From contig NZ_JACRSE010000004.1 of the NCBI RefSeq assembly GCF_014281055.1, positions 1 to 64,000 on the forward strand: 64,000 bases of DNA. The letters are read 5' to 3'. The stretch is from Fluviispira vulneris. Lineage in GTDB: Bacteria > Bdellovibrionota_B > Oligoflexia > Silvanigrellales > Silvanigrellaceae. A model generated the notes under the pieces. The model did no database searches. It was not told the DNA's origin and saw only the letters and a list, made by a program, of their open reading frames with translations. This document shows positions 1 through 8,999 of the stretch, piece by piece (the first letter of the stretch is position 1; every line of letters starts with the position of its first letter). Made by a program: the position numbers and the translations under genes.

Positions 1-423
1 ACACTCTGTTTCTGCTCTCTTCTCTTGTCAAATAACTTCTCTTTGCTTCACTCGGTCTTTCCTTTTTCAGAGAGACTTCGCTAGCAGCGAGAATCTTTAG
101 CTACACAACCCACATTCGGTTGTCAAATGATTCGCAAGAAAAAACTTAAAAAAAATTAAGTTACTAAAATCACAGACATTTGATAATGCCTTTTATTTTT
201 GCTTTCCCTACTGGGAGTTCAAAAATAAAAAAATTCCGTGTGCTGTTAGGTTCAAATCAAAATACAGAGGAAATTTAAATATATCTTCTGAAACTGTCAA
301 CCTATATTAGATAAAAATATTCATTTAAATATAGGAATGTAAATAAAATTAAATTATTATATATAACTAAAATATTAAAACTGACCAAATTTTTTAATTA
401 ATTATAAAATTATTTTTTAATAT
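1..423 (-). promoter_or_regulatory. Promoter/leader region, possibly of an rRNA operon beyond the left edge
   Basis: No ORF is present. On the minus strand there are three TTGACA hexamers, at 300-295, 126-121 and 31-26. The first is followed after 16-17 bases by a fair -10 (TTAAAT/TAAATT). The last lies in GTTATTTGACAA, which closely resembles the boxA antitermination element of rRNA leaders (GTTCTTTGACAA). The stretch 1-130 is richer in GC than its surroundings and contains a hairpin (TCGCT/AGCGA around 78-90). Tandem promoters plus a boxA-like element suggest the leader of an rRNA operon transcribed leftward, but no rRNA sequence is inside the window. The rest (130-423) is AT-rich, with no gene seen. 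Confidence 0.35.
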
Positions 424-1629
424 TTATATGTATTTTTTAAAATCAGATATACGTTTAGCGGCTTCTTCAATTCTTTTAATATCTTGAGTTAAAGATGCTC
501 TAAAATATCCAGGGCAACCAAAACCACTGCCAGGCACACATAAAACTCCTTTCGTAACTAACGTCTCGCAAAAGGCGCGATCATCTGGAATAGGAGATTT
601 TGGGAATACAAAGAATCCTGCAGCAGGTTGAATTGTTTTTATCCCGGCTTCAGATAAGATTTGGATAAATTTATTTACTCGTTTTTCATAAATCTGAACA
701 TCTACACGCGCGTTATAAACAAGGGGTAGAATTCTCTGCATCAGTCTTGGCGCACCAACATACCCTAAACAGCGTGCAGAGTTACGTAATGCATTGATAA
801 AACCCAATTTTGTCTTATCTTCACTCCATGCAATAAAGCCTATTCGTTCACCAGCAAGGCCAATGTCTTTTGAAAAGGAACGGATCAACCAACTGTATCT
901 ATACCTTTCTAAAATTGACGGAATGGTTTTTTCATGAAAAACGATTCTACTATAAGGTTCATCCGAAATAAGTTGAATGCATTGCCCCGTTTTTTTTCTT
1001 CGCTCTTCAAGGATCATAACAATCCCATCAATTGTTTCTTTGCTATAGAGAACACCAGAAGGATTATTTGGGCTATTAATCAAAACTACTTTAGTTTTTT
1101 CTGTAATTTTGTCGCGAAATTCATCTAAATTTGGTTCATGAAAATCATTTGAGCACACAACAATCGGTTTTGCATTATAATTAGTAATATAGGGAATATA
1201 TTCTGGGAAATAAGGAGCGAAGACAATTGCTTCATCCCCTTGGTCTAAAAATATGCGTAAAAGAATATGAATTCCACCTGCAGCACCAACCGTTAAGTAT
1301 ACTGTCTCCTCATTTATTTTTACATTCTCACTTTTAGACAATTCTTGGGCAAGAAACTTTCTCACGTCAAGCAGTCCAGCAAAATCCATGTATCGATGAG
1401 AACCTTTTTCGTGTTTTTCTAAAACATTTATAATTGAGCTCGTAACTATTTCTGGCGGTTCTAAATCTGGATTGCCTAACGATAAATCAATTAAATCCGT
1501 TTGTGGATTTTCTTGCAGCAGTTTTTGCCCCAACATGAACATTCTTCGAATGTCTCCACCGACATTTGAAAGTTCATTAAATTTTTTTGCGTAAAGAATT
1601 TGCAAGTCAAAATTATCATTTTGCTTCAT
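424..1629 (-). CDS. Pyridoxal-phosphate aminotransferase, class I/II
   Basis: A 401-residue fold-type I aminotransferase, probably cytoplasmic, moving an amino group between an amino acid and a 2-oxo acid. The family landmarks are present: a substrate-loop NSPNNPSG motif, a DEPY motif that contacts the cofactor, and SFSKDIGLAGERIG, whose lysine would form the Schiff base. Near the C-terminus the motif PGSGFG followed by FRAS supplies the carboxylate-binding arginine. Length is typical for the aspartate/alanine aminotransferase group, but substrate cannot be told from sequence alone. GAGG lies nine bases before the ATG. It is transcribed alone, divergently from the HAD gene. Confidence 0.85.
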   Translation of the reverse strand: MKQNDNFDLQILYAKKFNELSNVGGDIRRMFMLGQKLLQENPQTDLIDLSLGNPDLEPPEIVTSSIINVLEKHEKGSHRYMDFAGLLDVRKFLAQELSKSENVKINEETVYLTVGAAGGIHILLRIFLDQGDEAIVFAPYFPEYIPYITNYNAKPIVVCSNDFHEPNLDEFRDKITEKTKVVLINSPNNPSGVLYSKETIDGIVMILEERRKKTGQCIQLISDEPYSRIVFHEKTIPSILERYRYSWLIRSFSKDIGLAGERIGFIAWSEDKTKLGFINALRNSARCLGYVGAPRLMQRILPLVYNARVDVQIYEKRVNKFIQILSEAGIKTIQPAAGFFVFPKSPIPDDRAFCETLVTKGVLCVPGSGFGCPGYFRASLTQDIKRIEEAAKRISDFKKYI

Positions 1630-1975
1630 CTATGCATTCCTCTAAATTAAAAATCAATTATTCATAAAAACTCTGGTACAATATCTAATATGATTTCTTA
1701 AATATAATAAATCAAGAACATTTATCTTTGATTCATGAATTTTTTTTTAATTTTATAATAAAAATTTGATAAAAAATAAATATATATTTATAAATTAATT
1801 ATATTATAAAATTATAAATTATAATATCCCATGAGAATAATGATTAGCTTTGCATTTATAAGAAAAAAATGTACTTTAAAACTGCAAAATGTGTTTATTT
1901 TGCCATTATAAGAAAATATTTATGCTAAAATATCTATTAGTTATGTAAAGTAAAATATAAAGGGATATGTATCCA
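1630..1975. other. Divergent AT-rich intergenic region
   Basis: About 345 bases, strongly AT-rich, between the divergent aminotransferase and HAD phosphatase genes. It must hold both promoters, but no hexamer pair stands out from the AT background. I see no RNA gene, repeat or ORF that can be supported. Confidence 0.5.
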
Positions 1976-2605
1976 ATGAAAATAGCAGTTTTTGATTTTG
2001 ATGGAGTGATTGCTGACAGTCGTATGGCTATTTTTGAAGCATTTAAAGAGATCTCCATAAGAAAAAAAATGCCACTCATAACTAGCGATGAAATCTTCAA
2101 TTTAAGCATTAAGCAAATATTGAGCAAATATAAAATTCGCTGGTATCAAATCCCTCATTATTTAAATTTATCTCGTCAAATTATTTTTCTAAATAGAGAT
2201 CTCATAACTTTAGATCAACAAATTATTAAAATGTTTGAAAATATAAATTTTGAAAATATAAAGTTCGTTATTTTATCATCAAATTCTAACAATCTAATAA
2301 ATGAATTTGTCCAAAAAAACCTTCCTGATATAAAATTCACAGAGGTTATTGGAGGCGTATCTCTCTTTGGCAAATCAAGAAAAATAAAACAATTAGCTAA
2401 ACGATATTCAAAAAATAAAAATGATTTCATTTATATTGGTGATGAAGTCAGAGATATTATAGCAGCAAGAAGAGCTGCTATTAAATCAGTTGCAGTATTA
2501 TGGGGTAAGGAAAGCGAAAAACTTCTGACTCAAGAAAAACCTAATTATATTGCTAAATCAGGTTATGATCTTGCACAGATTCTTAATAAATTTGCTCAAG
2601 AATAA
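1976..2605 (+). CDS. HAD-family hydrolase (phosphoglycolate phosphatase-like)
   Basis: A 209-residue haloacid dehalogenase-type phosphatase. Motif I is the DFDGVIADS stretch close to the N-terminus (nucleophilic Asp and the acid/base Asp two residues on); motif II is the LSSNS serine; a motif III lysine lies in FGKSRKIKQ; motif IV is the GDEVRDIIAA acidic pair. The helical cap sits between motifs I and II, as in subfamily I enzymes such as Gph. The substrate is unknown. I prefer the ATG at 1976 to the one at 1967 because AAGGGA (1960-1965) is well spaced only for 1976 and the protein then begins directly with the first beta strand. Confidence 0.8.
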   Translation: MKIAVFDFDGVIADSRMAIFEAFKEISIRKKMPLITSDEIFNLSIKQILSKYKIRWYQIPHYLNLSRQIIFLNRDLITLDQQIIKMFENINFENIKFVILSSNSNNLINEFVQKNLPDIKFTEVIGGVSLFGKSRKIKQLAKRYSKNKNDFIYIGDEVRDIIAARRAAIKSVAVLWGKESEKLLTQEKPNYIAKSGYDLAQILNKFAQE

Positions 2606-2623
2606 TATTAATATTCAAAAATT

Positions 2624-2665
2624 ATTTCCAAGTATTCATAATTTGAGATATGAATACTTGGAAAT
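2624..2665. terminator. Strong bidirectional terminator between HAD gene and flagellin
   Basis: A perfect 17-base-pair inverted repeat (2624-2640 with 2649-2665) around an 8-base loop, with A and T tracts on its flanks. It lies between the convergent HAD and flagellin genes and would end transcripts from both sides. Confidence 0.85.
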
Positions 2666-2706
2666 TTTTTCTAAAAACAATCTCGTAACTAAGTTAACTA
2701 CACTTA

Positions 2707-3681
2707 CTAACCAAGTAAACGAAGCGCAGCTGCTGGAGATTGATTTGCTTGAGTCAACACAGCCACACCAGCTTGTTTTAAAATGTTACTTTGAGCATAC
2801 CGTGTCGTTTCTTCAGCAAAATCTGTATCACGGATGCGGCTATTCGCAGCAGAAAAATTCTCACTCATAATTGCCAAATTGCTCACAGTAGAACCAAGTC
2901 GACTTTGGATCGCACCGAGATCTGCGCGAAATCCTGCAAGTTGATTAATAGCATCGTCAATTTTAGAAATTGAGCGTTGTGCTCTGTGCTTTGAAGCCAA
3001 TGGATCACTCGGATCATCAATAAACACACCAATGGAGTCAAGTGTTTCATCATTTCCGCGCCCTAAATTAAGACCAACTGTACTCGTATCAATTTGATCA
3101 AATTTAATACGGATAATGTTGACAGGATTTCTGCCAAATGGATCATCTAGATCAGGTTTATCAACTCCTTCATACCAGTTTTTACCAACTTGAACTTCGA
3201 ATGGAGGTACGTTTGTTCTTTCGAGCATTTTTTTATCAGGAATTTTATCATCAGCATCTTTACCAATAAGTAATAAGCTACCGTTAAATTCAGTTGAGTT
3301 TGTGATTCGATCGATTTCATCTTTTAGAGCAGTATACTCCTTATTAATAAAGTTACGCTCATTATTACCTATTGTGTCTGAAGCACCTTGCACAGATAGC
3401 TCTCTAAGGCGTGTTAAAATATTTCCAATTTCATTCATTCCACCTTCAGCAACTTGCACAAGAGAAATACCGTCATTCGCATTTCTTTTTGCCATATTTA
3501 AACCGCGAATGTCAGCTTTAATTTTTTCGCTAATTGCTAAGCCAGCAGCATCATCAGATGATTTATTAATTCTAAATCCTGAGCTTAACTTTTCAATGGA
3601 AAGATCATTTGCTGCGGTAGAAATTGACAAAGCACGTTGCGAGTTAAGAGATTGTATATTGGTTTGAATTCGCAAACCCAT
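2707..3681 (-). CDS. fliC: Flagellin
   Basis: A 324-residue flagellin, the filament subunit exported through the flagellar type III system. The conserved D0/D1 N-terminus is clear (QTNIQSLNSQRAL, then LSSGFRINKSSDDAAGLAIS), as is the C-terminal D0/D1 helix (AANSRIRDTDFAEETTRYA and QSNILKQAGVAVLTQANQ). The central variable part (roughly residues 135-235) is short, so the filament surface domains are small. It is monocistronic, with a strong terminator downstream. A long leader (3682-3890) has two hairpins just before an AGGAGGA ribosome-binding site. I found no convincing sigma-28 or sigma-54 promoter. The structural genes fliK-flgD-flgE lie 36 kb away. Confidence 0.95.
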   Translation of the reverse strand: MGLRIQTNIQSLNSQRALSISTAANDLSIEKLSSGFRINKSSDDAAGLAISEKIKADIRGLNMAKRNANDGISLVQVAEGGMNEIGNILTRLRELSVQGASDTIGNNERNFINKEYTALKDEIDRITNSTEFNGSLLLIGKDADDKIPDKKMLERTNVPPFEVQVGKNWYEGVDKPDLDDPFGRNPVNIIRIKFDQIDTSTVGLNLGRGNDETLDSIGVFIDDPSDPLASKHRAQRSISKIDDAINQLAGFRADLGAIQSRLGSTVSNLAIMSENFSAANSRIRDTDFAEETTRYAQSNILKQAGVAVLTQANQSPAAALRLLG

Positions 3682-3750
3682 AATATGTTTCCTCCTTGAA
3701 ACTTAAATGCATCTCTTTGAAAGAGATTGACAATCATCCATGATTGCCAT
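3682..3750 (-). promoter_or_regulatory. Flagellin 5' leader with two adjacent hairpins
   Basis: Upstream of the flagellin start are two perfect inverted repeats: ATCTCTTT/AAAGAGAT around one base (3711-3727) and CAATCAT/ATGATTG around two bases (3731-3746). Next comes AAGGAGGA near 3690-3697. The hairpins lie in the predicted 5' untranslated region, where they could stabilise the message or control translation. One-base and two-base loops cannot close fully, so the real loops would be larger; protein-binding DNA operators are the alternative. Confidence 0.5.
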
Positions 3751-3963
3751 AATTCCAAGTTCAATTTCAACGCAAAAACTTTTCATAAATTATGCGGCGG
3801 CTAGAAAATTTTATTTTTTAATTTTCTTGTGCCATCATGAACAAGGACTGAAAAAGAGATCGGAGATAACTGCATTCTCTAAAGTAGGTACTTTTTGCAT
3901 AGCTCAACAATAAGACACATCAATATGAATGAAAATTTTACAAGAATAAAAAAGAGGGTAAAT

Positions 3964-5229
3964 ATGAATCCATCAATAGATAAATTGGAAACTGAATTCG
4001 ATCTTTTAAAAGATTTAAAAAAAATTGGTATTGTTTCCAATCAAACATCAGCCAGTACAAAGTTCATTCCATCCACTGATATGATCTACAATGCAGCAAA
4101 AAAAACAGAAAATTGTAAAGTAACAACAGTTTTTGGTCCTCAACATGGTTATCGCCAAACTGAACAAGATAATATGAAAGAAACACCAAACGATTACTAT
4201 AAATTTTCTGATGGGCAAAAAGTTCCCCTATTCAGTTTATATTCTGATACTAGGGAGCCACTGCAAGATCAATTGGAAAGCGTAGATACCCTAGTCATAG
4301 ATTTACAAGATATTGGCTGCAGGGTTTATACATATATGTTAACTTTAGCAGCATGCATGAGAGCAGCAGCAAAGAGTAACAAAAAAATCGTTATATTTGA
4401 TAGAGCAAATCCGCTTGGACTCAGTTTTCAGAACAATAAAAATGAATGGCAATTAGTTGAAGGTAACAGGCTTGAAAAAAAGTGGCATAGCTTTGTCGGC
4501 TGGTATGATATTCCCATGCGTCATGGATTGAGTATGGGAGAGCTTGGACATTATTTTAAAGAGCATGACAACTTAAAAATAGATTATCAAGTAATCCCAG
4601 TAGATTCACTCAGCAGAAATACTAAATTAAGCGAATTAAAAAAATTAAAATGGGCGATGCCTTCACCCAACATTCCTTGCTGGGAATCGGCATTCTTTTT
4701 CCCTGCTTTTGTTTCTTTGGAAGGAACTAACGTAAGCGAAGGGAGAGGAAGTACAATTCCATTTCAATTGATTGGAGCGCCATGGCTTGATGTGCAAAAA
4801 TGCATATCTTTTCTAAAAGAAATGAGTTCGCTTTATTTATATGATTCAAAGCAAACTAACTCTCTTTTTATGCGCGAACATCATTTTAGACCAACATTTA
4901 ATAAATACATGGGTGAGATTTGTTATGGCATTCAATTTCACGTAGGTGTACCAGAAAATATTAATCTCTTTGCACTCGGTATGTGCTTTATTCATTTCTG
5001 CTGCTATGCCCATCCCAAAGAATTTAAATGGAGTGCGCCAGGATATGAATACAATTTCAAAGATTTGCCTATAAACCTTATTCTTGGAAACGAACAATGG
5101 TATGATCATTTTGAAAATGCTAAGTTGAAAAGTAACAGTGAAAATCTGAAAACCCTTTTAGAAACAATGAAACAAGATGAAAATCGTTTTATGAAGGATG
5201 TATCAAGATTTTTAATTTATCAGGAATAG
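3964..5229 (+). CDS. namZ: NamZ-type exo-beta-N-acetylmuramidase (DUF1343)
   Basis: A 421-residue protein of the DUF1343 family, whose characterised member NamZ removes N-acetylmuramic acid from the end of peptidoglycan chains. Recognisable parts are GIVSNQTS near the N-terminus, VFGPQHGYR, DLQDIGCRVYTYM, FDRANPLG, and the signature EGTNVSEGRGS followed by PFQLIGAPW. The protein lacks a visible signal peptide, so it may act in the cytoplasm on recycled wall fragments. In-frame starts exist at 3895 (TTG) and 3925, but GAGGGT just before the ATG at 3964 favours that one. The next gene begins six bases after the stop, pointing to an operon with the two membrane proteins that follow. Confidence 0.8.
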   Translation: MNPSIDKLETEFDLLKDLKKIGIVSNQTSASTKFIPSTDMIYNAAKKTENCKVTTVFGPQHGYRQTEQDNMKETPNDYYKFSDGQKVPLFSLYSDTREPLQDQLESVDTLVIDLQDIGCRVYTYMLTLAACMRAAAKSNKKIVIFDRANPLGLSFQNNKNEWQLVEGNRLEKKWHSFVGWYDIPMRHGLSMGELGHYFKEHDNLKIDYQVIPVDSLSRNTKLSELKKLKWAMPSPNIPCWESAFFFPAFVSLEGTNVSEGRGSTIPFQLIGAPWLDVQKCISFLKEMSSLYLYDSKQTNSLFMREHHFRPTFNKYMGEICYGIQFHVGVPENINLFALGMCFIHFCCYAHPKEFKWSAPGYEYNFKDLPINLILGNEQWYDHFENAKLKSNSENLKTLLETMKQDENRFMKDVSRFLIYQE

Positions 5230-5235
5230 GAATCC

Positions 5236-6972
5236 ATGTCTAGACATAAATTTTCTAAATCCTCAATGTCTAATCTCTCCAAATTTTCCTTAGACAGAAG
5301 TTATCTATTTTTCTTAATTTTATTTTCAATTTTTTATGCTTCTGCAAAATCGTTATATGATATTATAAACTGGTCAAAAGACTTTCAAAGCTATTTTGAT
5401 AAGAATATAATTATAAGCAATATATCATCGCCATCCAGCATTCACATGTTTCTACTATTTATCAGCTCGTTCATTGCTACATTAGTCCCTGCAATAATTC
5501 TACGATTTTGTTGTGGAATAATTTTGATTAAATCGCAAATAAAAGTACAAAGAATATTTTCGTTTTTTCTGAGCATACTTTTTCTGATTTCAACTCATTA
5601 CGATGGATTTTCATTTGGTTTCAATGCTATTCAATCGCAAGACATAGTTGATTTTTCAAAAATTGTTAATTATTTCTTCCTAGTATTTTTTATTATTTCG
5701 TTAATTATTTTTTTTGTGAATATCAATGAAAATGCTATGAATAGAAAAATACGAATAACATTCATTTTTATAATTATTTTTTCTTACCTAATATATGACT
5801 GGAAAAAAACAAAAGACTTCAGAGCTGAATCTAAAAACAATATTGAAAATTCAGATATTATTTTTATTATTGAAAATACAGATGATTTAAATATCAATAA
5901 ATTTAAATCATCACCTGAGTTTGAGTATATAAAGGAAAATTTTAAACTTGAAGAAGAAAAAATACCTCTCATCTCAAATTCCATGCTTGCAAATTATGCT
6001 ACATTACTTTCAGGACTTTATCCATATGAGACAGGTATTCGAGATGAAAATCCGTCAAACTCCCGCATTGAAGTGCTAAATAATTATATAAAGTCTAACA
6101 AAAATAGTGATAAAACGATATATATCAGCAACATTGGGAACCCATCTGGTGTCGGTGCTTTAATTCAAACTTTTGATGGTGGAATCCACTGTGATAATCG
6201 TGTTAACGAAATATATACCTATTCAATATTAAAAAATTTCAACCCTTTTTTAATTTTTATTCCCAATAAGTTTATCATAAAAAAAATCCCTAAAGCACTT
6301 TGTTTAAATTCAATGTCTGATGATACAAATTTAACCGCTGAAAATATTTACATGAATATAAATAGTATATCCAATATAAAAAAGAAAAAAATCATAATAA
6401 ATATCTTAAGAAATGATATTGGAGAAAATAATCTAATTAAAGTAATTGAAAGAGTAAACGAGACAATTGAAACAGACAATATAAGAATTAAAATTTTCTT
6501 TATTCAACCCGAAAAAATGTTTTGCAAAATAATTAAACTTATAAAACAAGGCAAGTCAGAATCAAATGATATAAGTTTAGTTGCTTTTTCTAAAGAGAAT
6601 ATAATTGATAACTCTAAAACAGAATCCAATATTCTTTTTGAGTATGAAGAGGAAATAAAATCATTAAAGAAAAATAGTTACACAATTATTGACAGCCGAG
6701 TGACAAGCAAAAACAGCAATGATTATGTATTAAACAATACAATAAAAAGAAAATTCTCCTGTAATAATAACGAACTAGAACATGAATTCTCTGCTTTCTA
6801 TGAAAATAACACTCGTGATTTTCCGAAAAAAATTGTTTTAAAAGGTAAGATTAACACAGATCCTAAAAAGTGTGAAAACCAAATTAGAAAAACATTCGAG
6901 CAAGATTTAAATCTACTAATCGATGAAAATAATTTTGACAGATACTTCTCATTATCAGTGGAAAAAACATGA
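5236..6972 (+). CDS. Membrane protein with EptA/LtaS-like layout and degenerate sulfatase-fold domain
   Basis: 578 residues. Five predicted membrane segments (about 22-40, 68-92, 104-120, 142-163, 172-188) precede a soluble, Lys/Asn/Ile-rich domain. This is the layout of phosphoethanolamine and glycerol-phosphate transferases (EptA, LtaS). The soluble part begins with a strand (SDIIFIIENTDD) in the position of the first metal-binding strand. It then has ANYATLLSGLYPYETGI, which aligns by eye with the ATLLTGLYPxxHGI region of alkaline-phosphatase-superfamily enzymes. Where those carry the Thr/Ser/Cys nucleophile this protein has Met250, so it may be catalytically dead. A binding or scaffold role is possible. 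It is coupled to both neighbours: AGGA over the previous stop, ATGA overlap with the next gene. Confidence 0.5.
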   Translation: MSRHKFSKSSMSNLSKFSLDRSYLFFLILFSIFYASAKSLYDIINWSKDFQSYFDKNIIISNISSPSSIHMFLLFISSFIATLVPAIILRFCCGIILIKSQIKVQRIFSFFLSILFLISTHYDGFSFGFNAIQSQDIVDFSKIVNYFFLVFFIISLIIFFVNINENAMNRKIRITFIFIIIFSYLIYDWKKTKDFRAESKNNIENSDIIFIIENTDDLNINKFKSSPEFEYIKENFKLEEEKIPLISNSMLANYATLLSGLYPYETGIRDENPSNSRIEVLNNYIKSNKNSDKTIYISNIGNPSGVGALIQTFDGGIHCDNRVNEIYTYSILKNFNPFLIFIPNKFIIKKIPKALCLNSMSDDTNLTAENIYMNINSISNIKKKKIIINILRNDIGENNLIKVIERVNETIETDNIRIKIFFIQPEKMFCKIIKLIKQGKSESNDISLVAFSKENIIDNSKTESNILFEYEEEIKSLKKNSYTIIDSRVTSKNSNDYVLNNTIKRKFSCNNNELEHEFSAFYENNTRDFPKKIVLKGKINTDPKKCENQIRKTFEQDLNLLIDENNFDRYFSLSVEKT

Positions 6973-8999
6973 AGAAAAAAAAATTTAAGATTCGAAATTT
7001 AATTTTATTATTGCTTATTTTAGTTCCAGTATTTATATTTTTCTTTAAAGAAGATACTTATTTATTTTTAAATCGGTTTGAATATACACAAAACATTATC
7101 AATGAGTTTAATTTAGATGAATTTATTAATAGATCAATAGTAAAAAACGATAAAGATTTGCTTGAAACATCAAATCGAATTGATGAAAAAAACTTATTTG
7201 AATTATTTCACTTTACAAAAAAAGGAAAGACACGCTCACAAGAAATTGATAATTTTGGAAAGATTGACCCAAAAATTTCTGCAATTCATAACACTGATAA
7301 ATTGGTCAATAAAATTAAATTTCAATATGGAAACGATGGAAAGAGCAACATAATAATCGATGCTATTATTTTCACAAGTGGAGAAAGTATAAGTTGTGAT
7401 TGCCTAGATATGCTAAAAGAAAAAAGTCTCATTTTTGAAAATAAAGGAGCACCACCCAATAAAACAGAAACAGCCAATTATATTACAATTACATATGAAA
7501 ATAAAAAATTTGACAATTTTGAAATCAAAAATAATGAAAGATTAAAAATCAGTATTCCAAGTGATAGGGAGGGAAAATCGATAACAATATCTTGGAAAAA
7601 AAATTCTTCAGGAATTCTTATTTTTTATGGTCTTGAGAAAAAGCAAATAGCTAACTCTCAAAAAATATTATTTCTTACTGCAAATCTTAACAAAGGTGAA
7701 AAGCTCATAAATATTTTAAAAGAAAAATTGAATCCTGAAACATCTTTTATAAGTCAAAATTCATATCCAATTTATTCTAATTTCGAGCAAAATATTAAAT
7801 CATTAGAAACTAATTTTTCTCCCATAAATAATGGTTATACTTATGAATCTACGGATTTATTTAGAGAACGTGAAAAATTTCTATATAATGCAGTGAACCA
7901 AAAATCCAAAGATCTACTTAGAATTAACATTTTCTCGAGTAAGGGCAAAGATTCGCAAATTCAGCATACAAATACCCTCATAAACATAAGACGGGAAAGA
8001 TCAATTTTTAATATAAAAAATATAATATTAGATAGTATTAGAAAATCTAATTTCGAAGTATTTCGCTTAGATATAAATAACCCGAAGATAAATAATGTTT
8101 CTATAATTGCTGATATCATTGAGCAGTTAAAATCTGAAATAAAATTAATAGTTTTAACAGGTGAAGACTTTGATTTAAATAATAATATCATGAATTCAAA
8201 CCAGAACTTAATTATTTCCTTTCCAAACAATGAAAATTTAGAAATAATTAGTGAAATTAAAAAGAAATTTAGCAACGTAAAATTCCAGCAAAATTTAGTC
8301 ATGGAAGTTCTTCTAAAATTAATCAAGGAAGACAAAAATAAAGTCACATTTAATTTACCAAATAGTATTGTTATACAATCAAAAGATATTGATGCATTTA
8401 TATTTAACAACGAAGACTTTATCTCGGATAATAAGTTTAAATTTTCCCTTGATAAAGCAAAATCTTATCAGAAGGAAATTGAAGATATAAGATTGAAAAA
8501 TCAAATAAAGGATATATCATTTTCATTTATCAATTTAAAAACTGCAAAAATTAAACTTTTTTCAAAAGATAAAGTCCTCAGGTGCTTTTCCAACAAAAGT
8601 ATAAAAAACTCAAACTTTGGTTACGACCAAAAACAAAATTATTTTACAGTGGAATTGAAAATGTCAGAAGAACAGAATATAGAAGAATGGGAGTTAAGCT
8701 GCCTTATTAATAGTGACAACTTTATTAATGAATATAAAATTGAACTTCTAAAGGATGGTAAACCTTTAAGCCCGACACAAATCGCAATAGGACAATATGT
8801 TTTGCATCCAAATTCAAATATATTAAATAATAATTTTATCGTATTAAATAACTCCAATGATTTTTCTCTTTTAAAAGCAAAATCATCCCCAAGACTCGTG
8901 GATAAAAGCTATACGGATGATCTTATGATTTGGTCAAATGAATATCCTGCCTTATCCCCAAATCTCAAATACTCTGTGACGTATGAAGAAAAAAAATGA
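6969..8999 (+). CDS. Single-pass membrane protein, unknown function, possible second sulfatase-like pseudoenzyme
   Basis: 676 residues, not recognised as any named family. An N-terminal membrane anchor (about residues 10-27) is followed by a large, probably periplasmic part rich in Lys, Asn and Ile. Residues about 110-225 look like a beta-sandwich. Next comes a strand SQKILFLTANLNKGE and, further on, SPINNGYTYE, in an order that recalls the first strand and the YPxxHG segment of sulfatase-fold proteins. No metal ligands or nucleophile can be identified, so this similarity is weak. The C-terminal third resembles another beta-rich domain. Its ATG overlaps the previous stop (ATGA), and its own stop overlaps the xseA start in the same way, so all three are translationally coupled. 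Confidence 0.45.
   Translation: MKKKKFKIRNLILLLLILVPVFIFFFKEDTYLFLNRFEYTQNIINEFNLDEFINRSIVKNDKDLLETSNRIDEKNLFELFHFTKKGKTRSQEIDNFGKIDPKISAIHNTDKLVNKIKFQYGNDGKSNIIIDAIIFTSGESISCDCLDMLKEKSLIFENKGAPPNKTETANYITITYENKKFDNFEIKNNERLKISIPSDREGKSITISWKKNSSGILIFYGLEKKQIANSQKILFLTANLNKGEKLINILKEKLNPETSFISQNSYPIYSNFEQNIKSLETNFSPINNGYTYESTDLFREREKFLYNAVNQKSKDLLRINIFSSKGKDSQIQHTNTLINIRRERSIFNIKNIILDSIRKSNFEVFRLDINNPKINNVSIIADIIEQLKSEIKLIVLTGEDFDLNNNIMNSNQNLIISFPNNENLEIISEIKKKFSNVKFQQNLVMEVLLKLIKEDKNKVTFNLPNSIVIQSKDIDAFIFNNEDFISDNKFKFSLDKAKSYQKEIEDIRLKNQIKDISFSFINLKTAKIKLFSKDKVLRCFSNKSIKNSNFGYDQKQNYFTVELKMSEEQNIEEWELSCLINSDNFINEYKIELLKDGKPLSPTQIAIGQYVLHPNSNILNNNFIVLNNSNDFSLLKAKSSPRLVDKSYTDDLMIWSNEYPALSPNLKYSVTYEEKK

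Noticed and set aside
241..275. GTTCAAATC resembling a tRNA T-arm
   Set aside because: The flanking bases do not pair as a T-stem, and no anticodon or acceptor stem is found.
2550..3667. Plus-strand ORFs opposite flagellin (2550-2870, 2791-2973, 3302-3667)
   Set aside because: They lie opposite a certain flagellin gene, have no domain resemblance, and are shadows.
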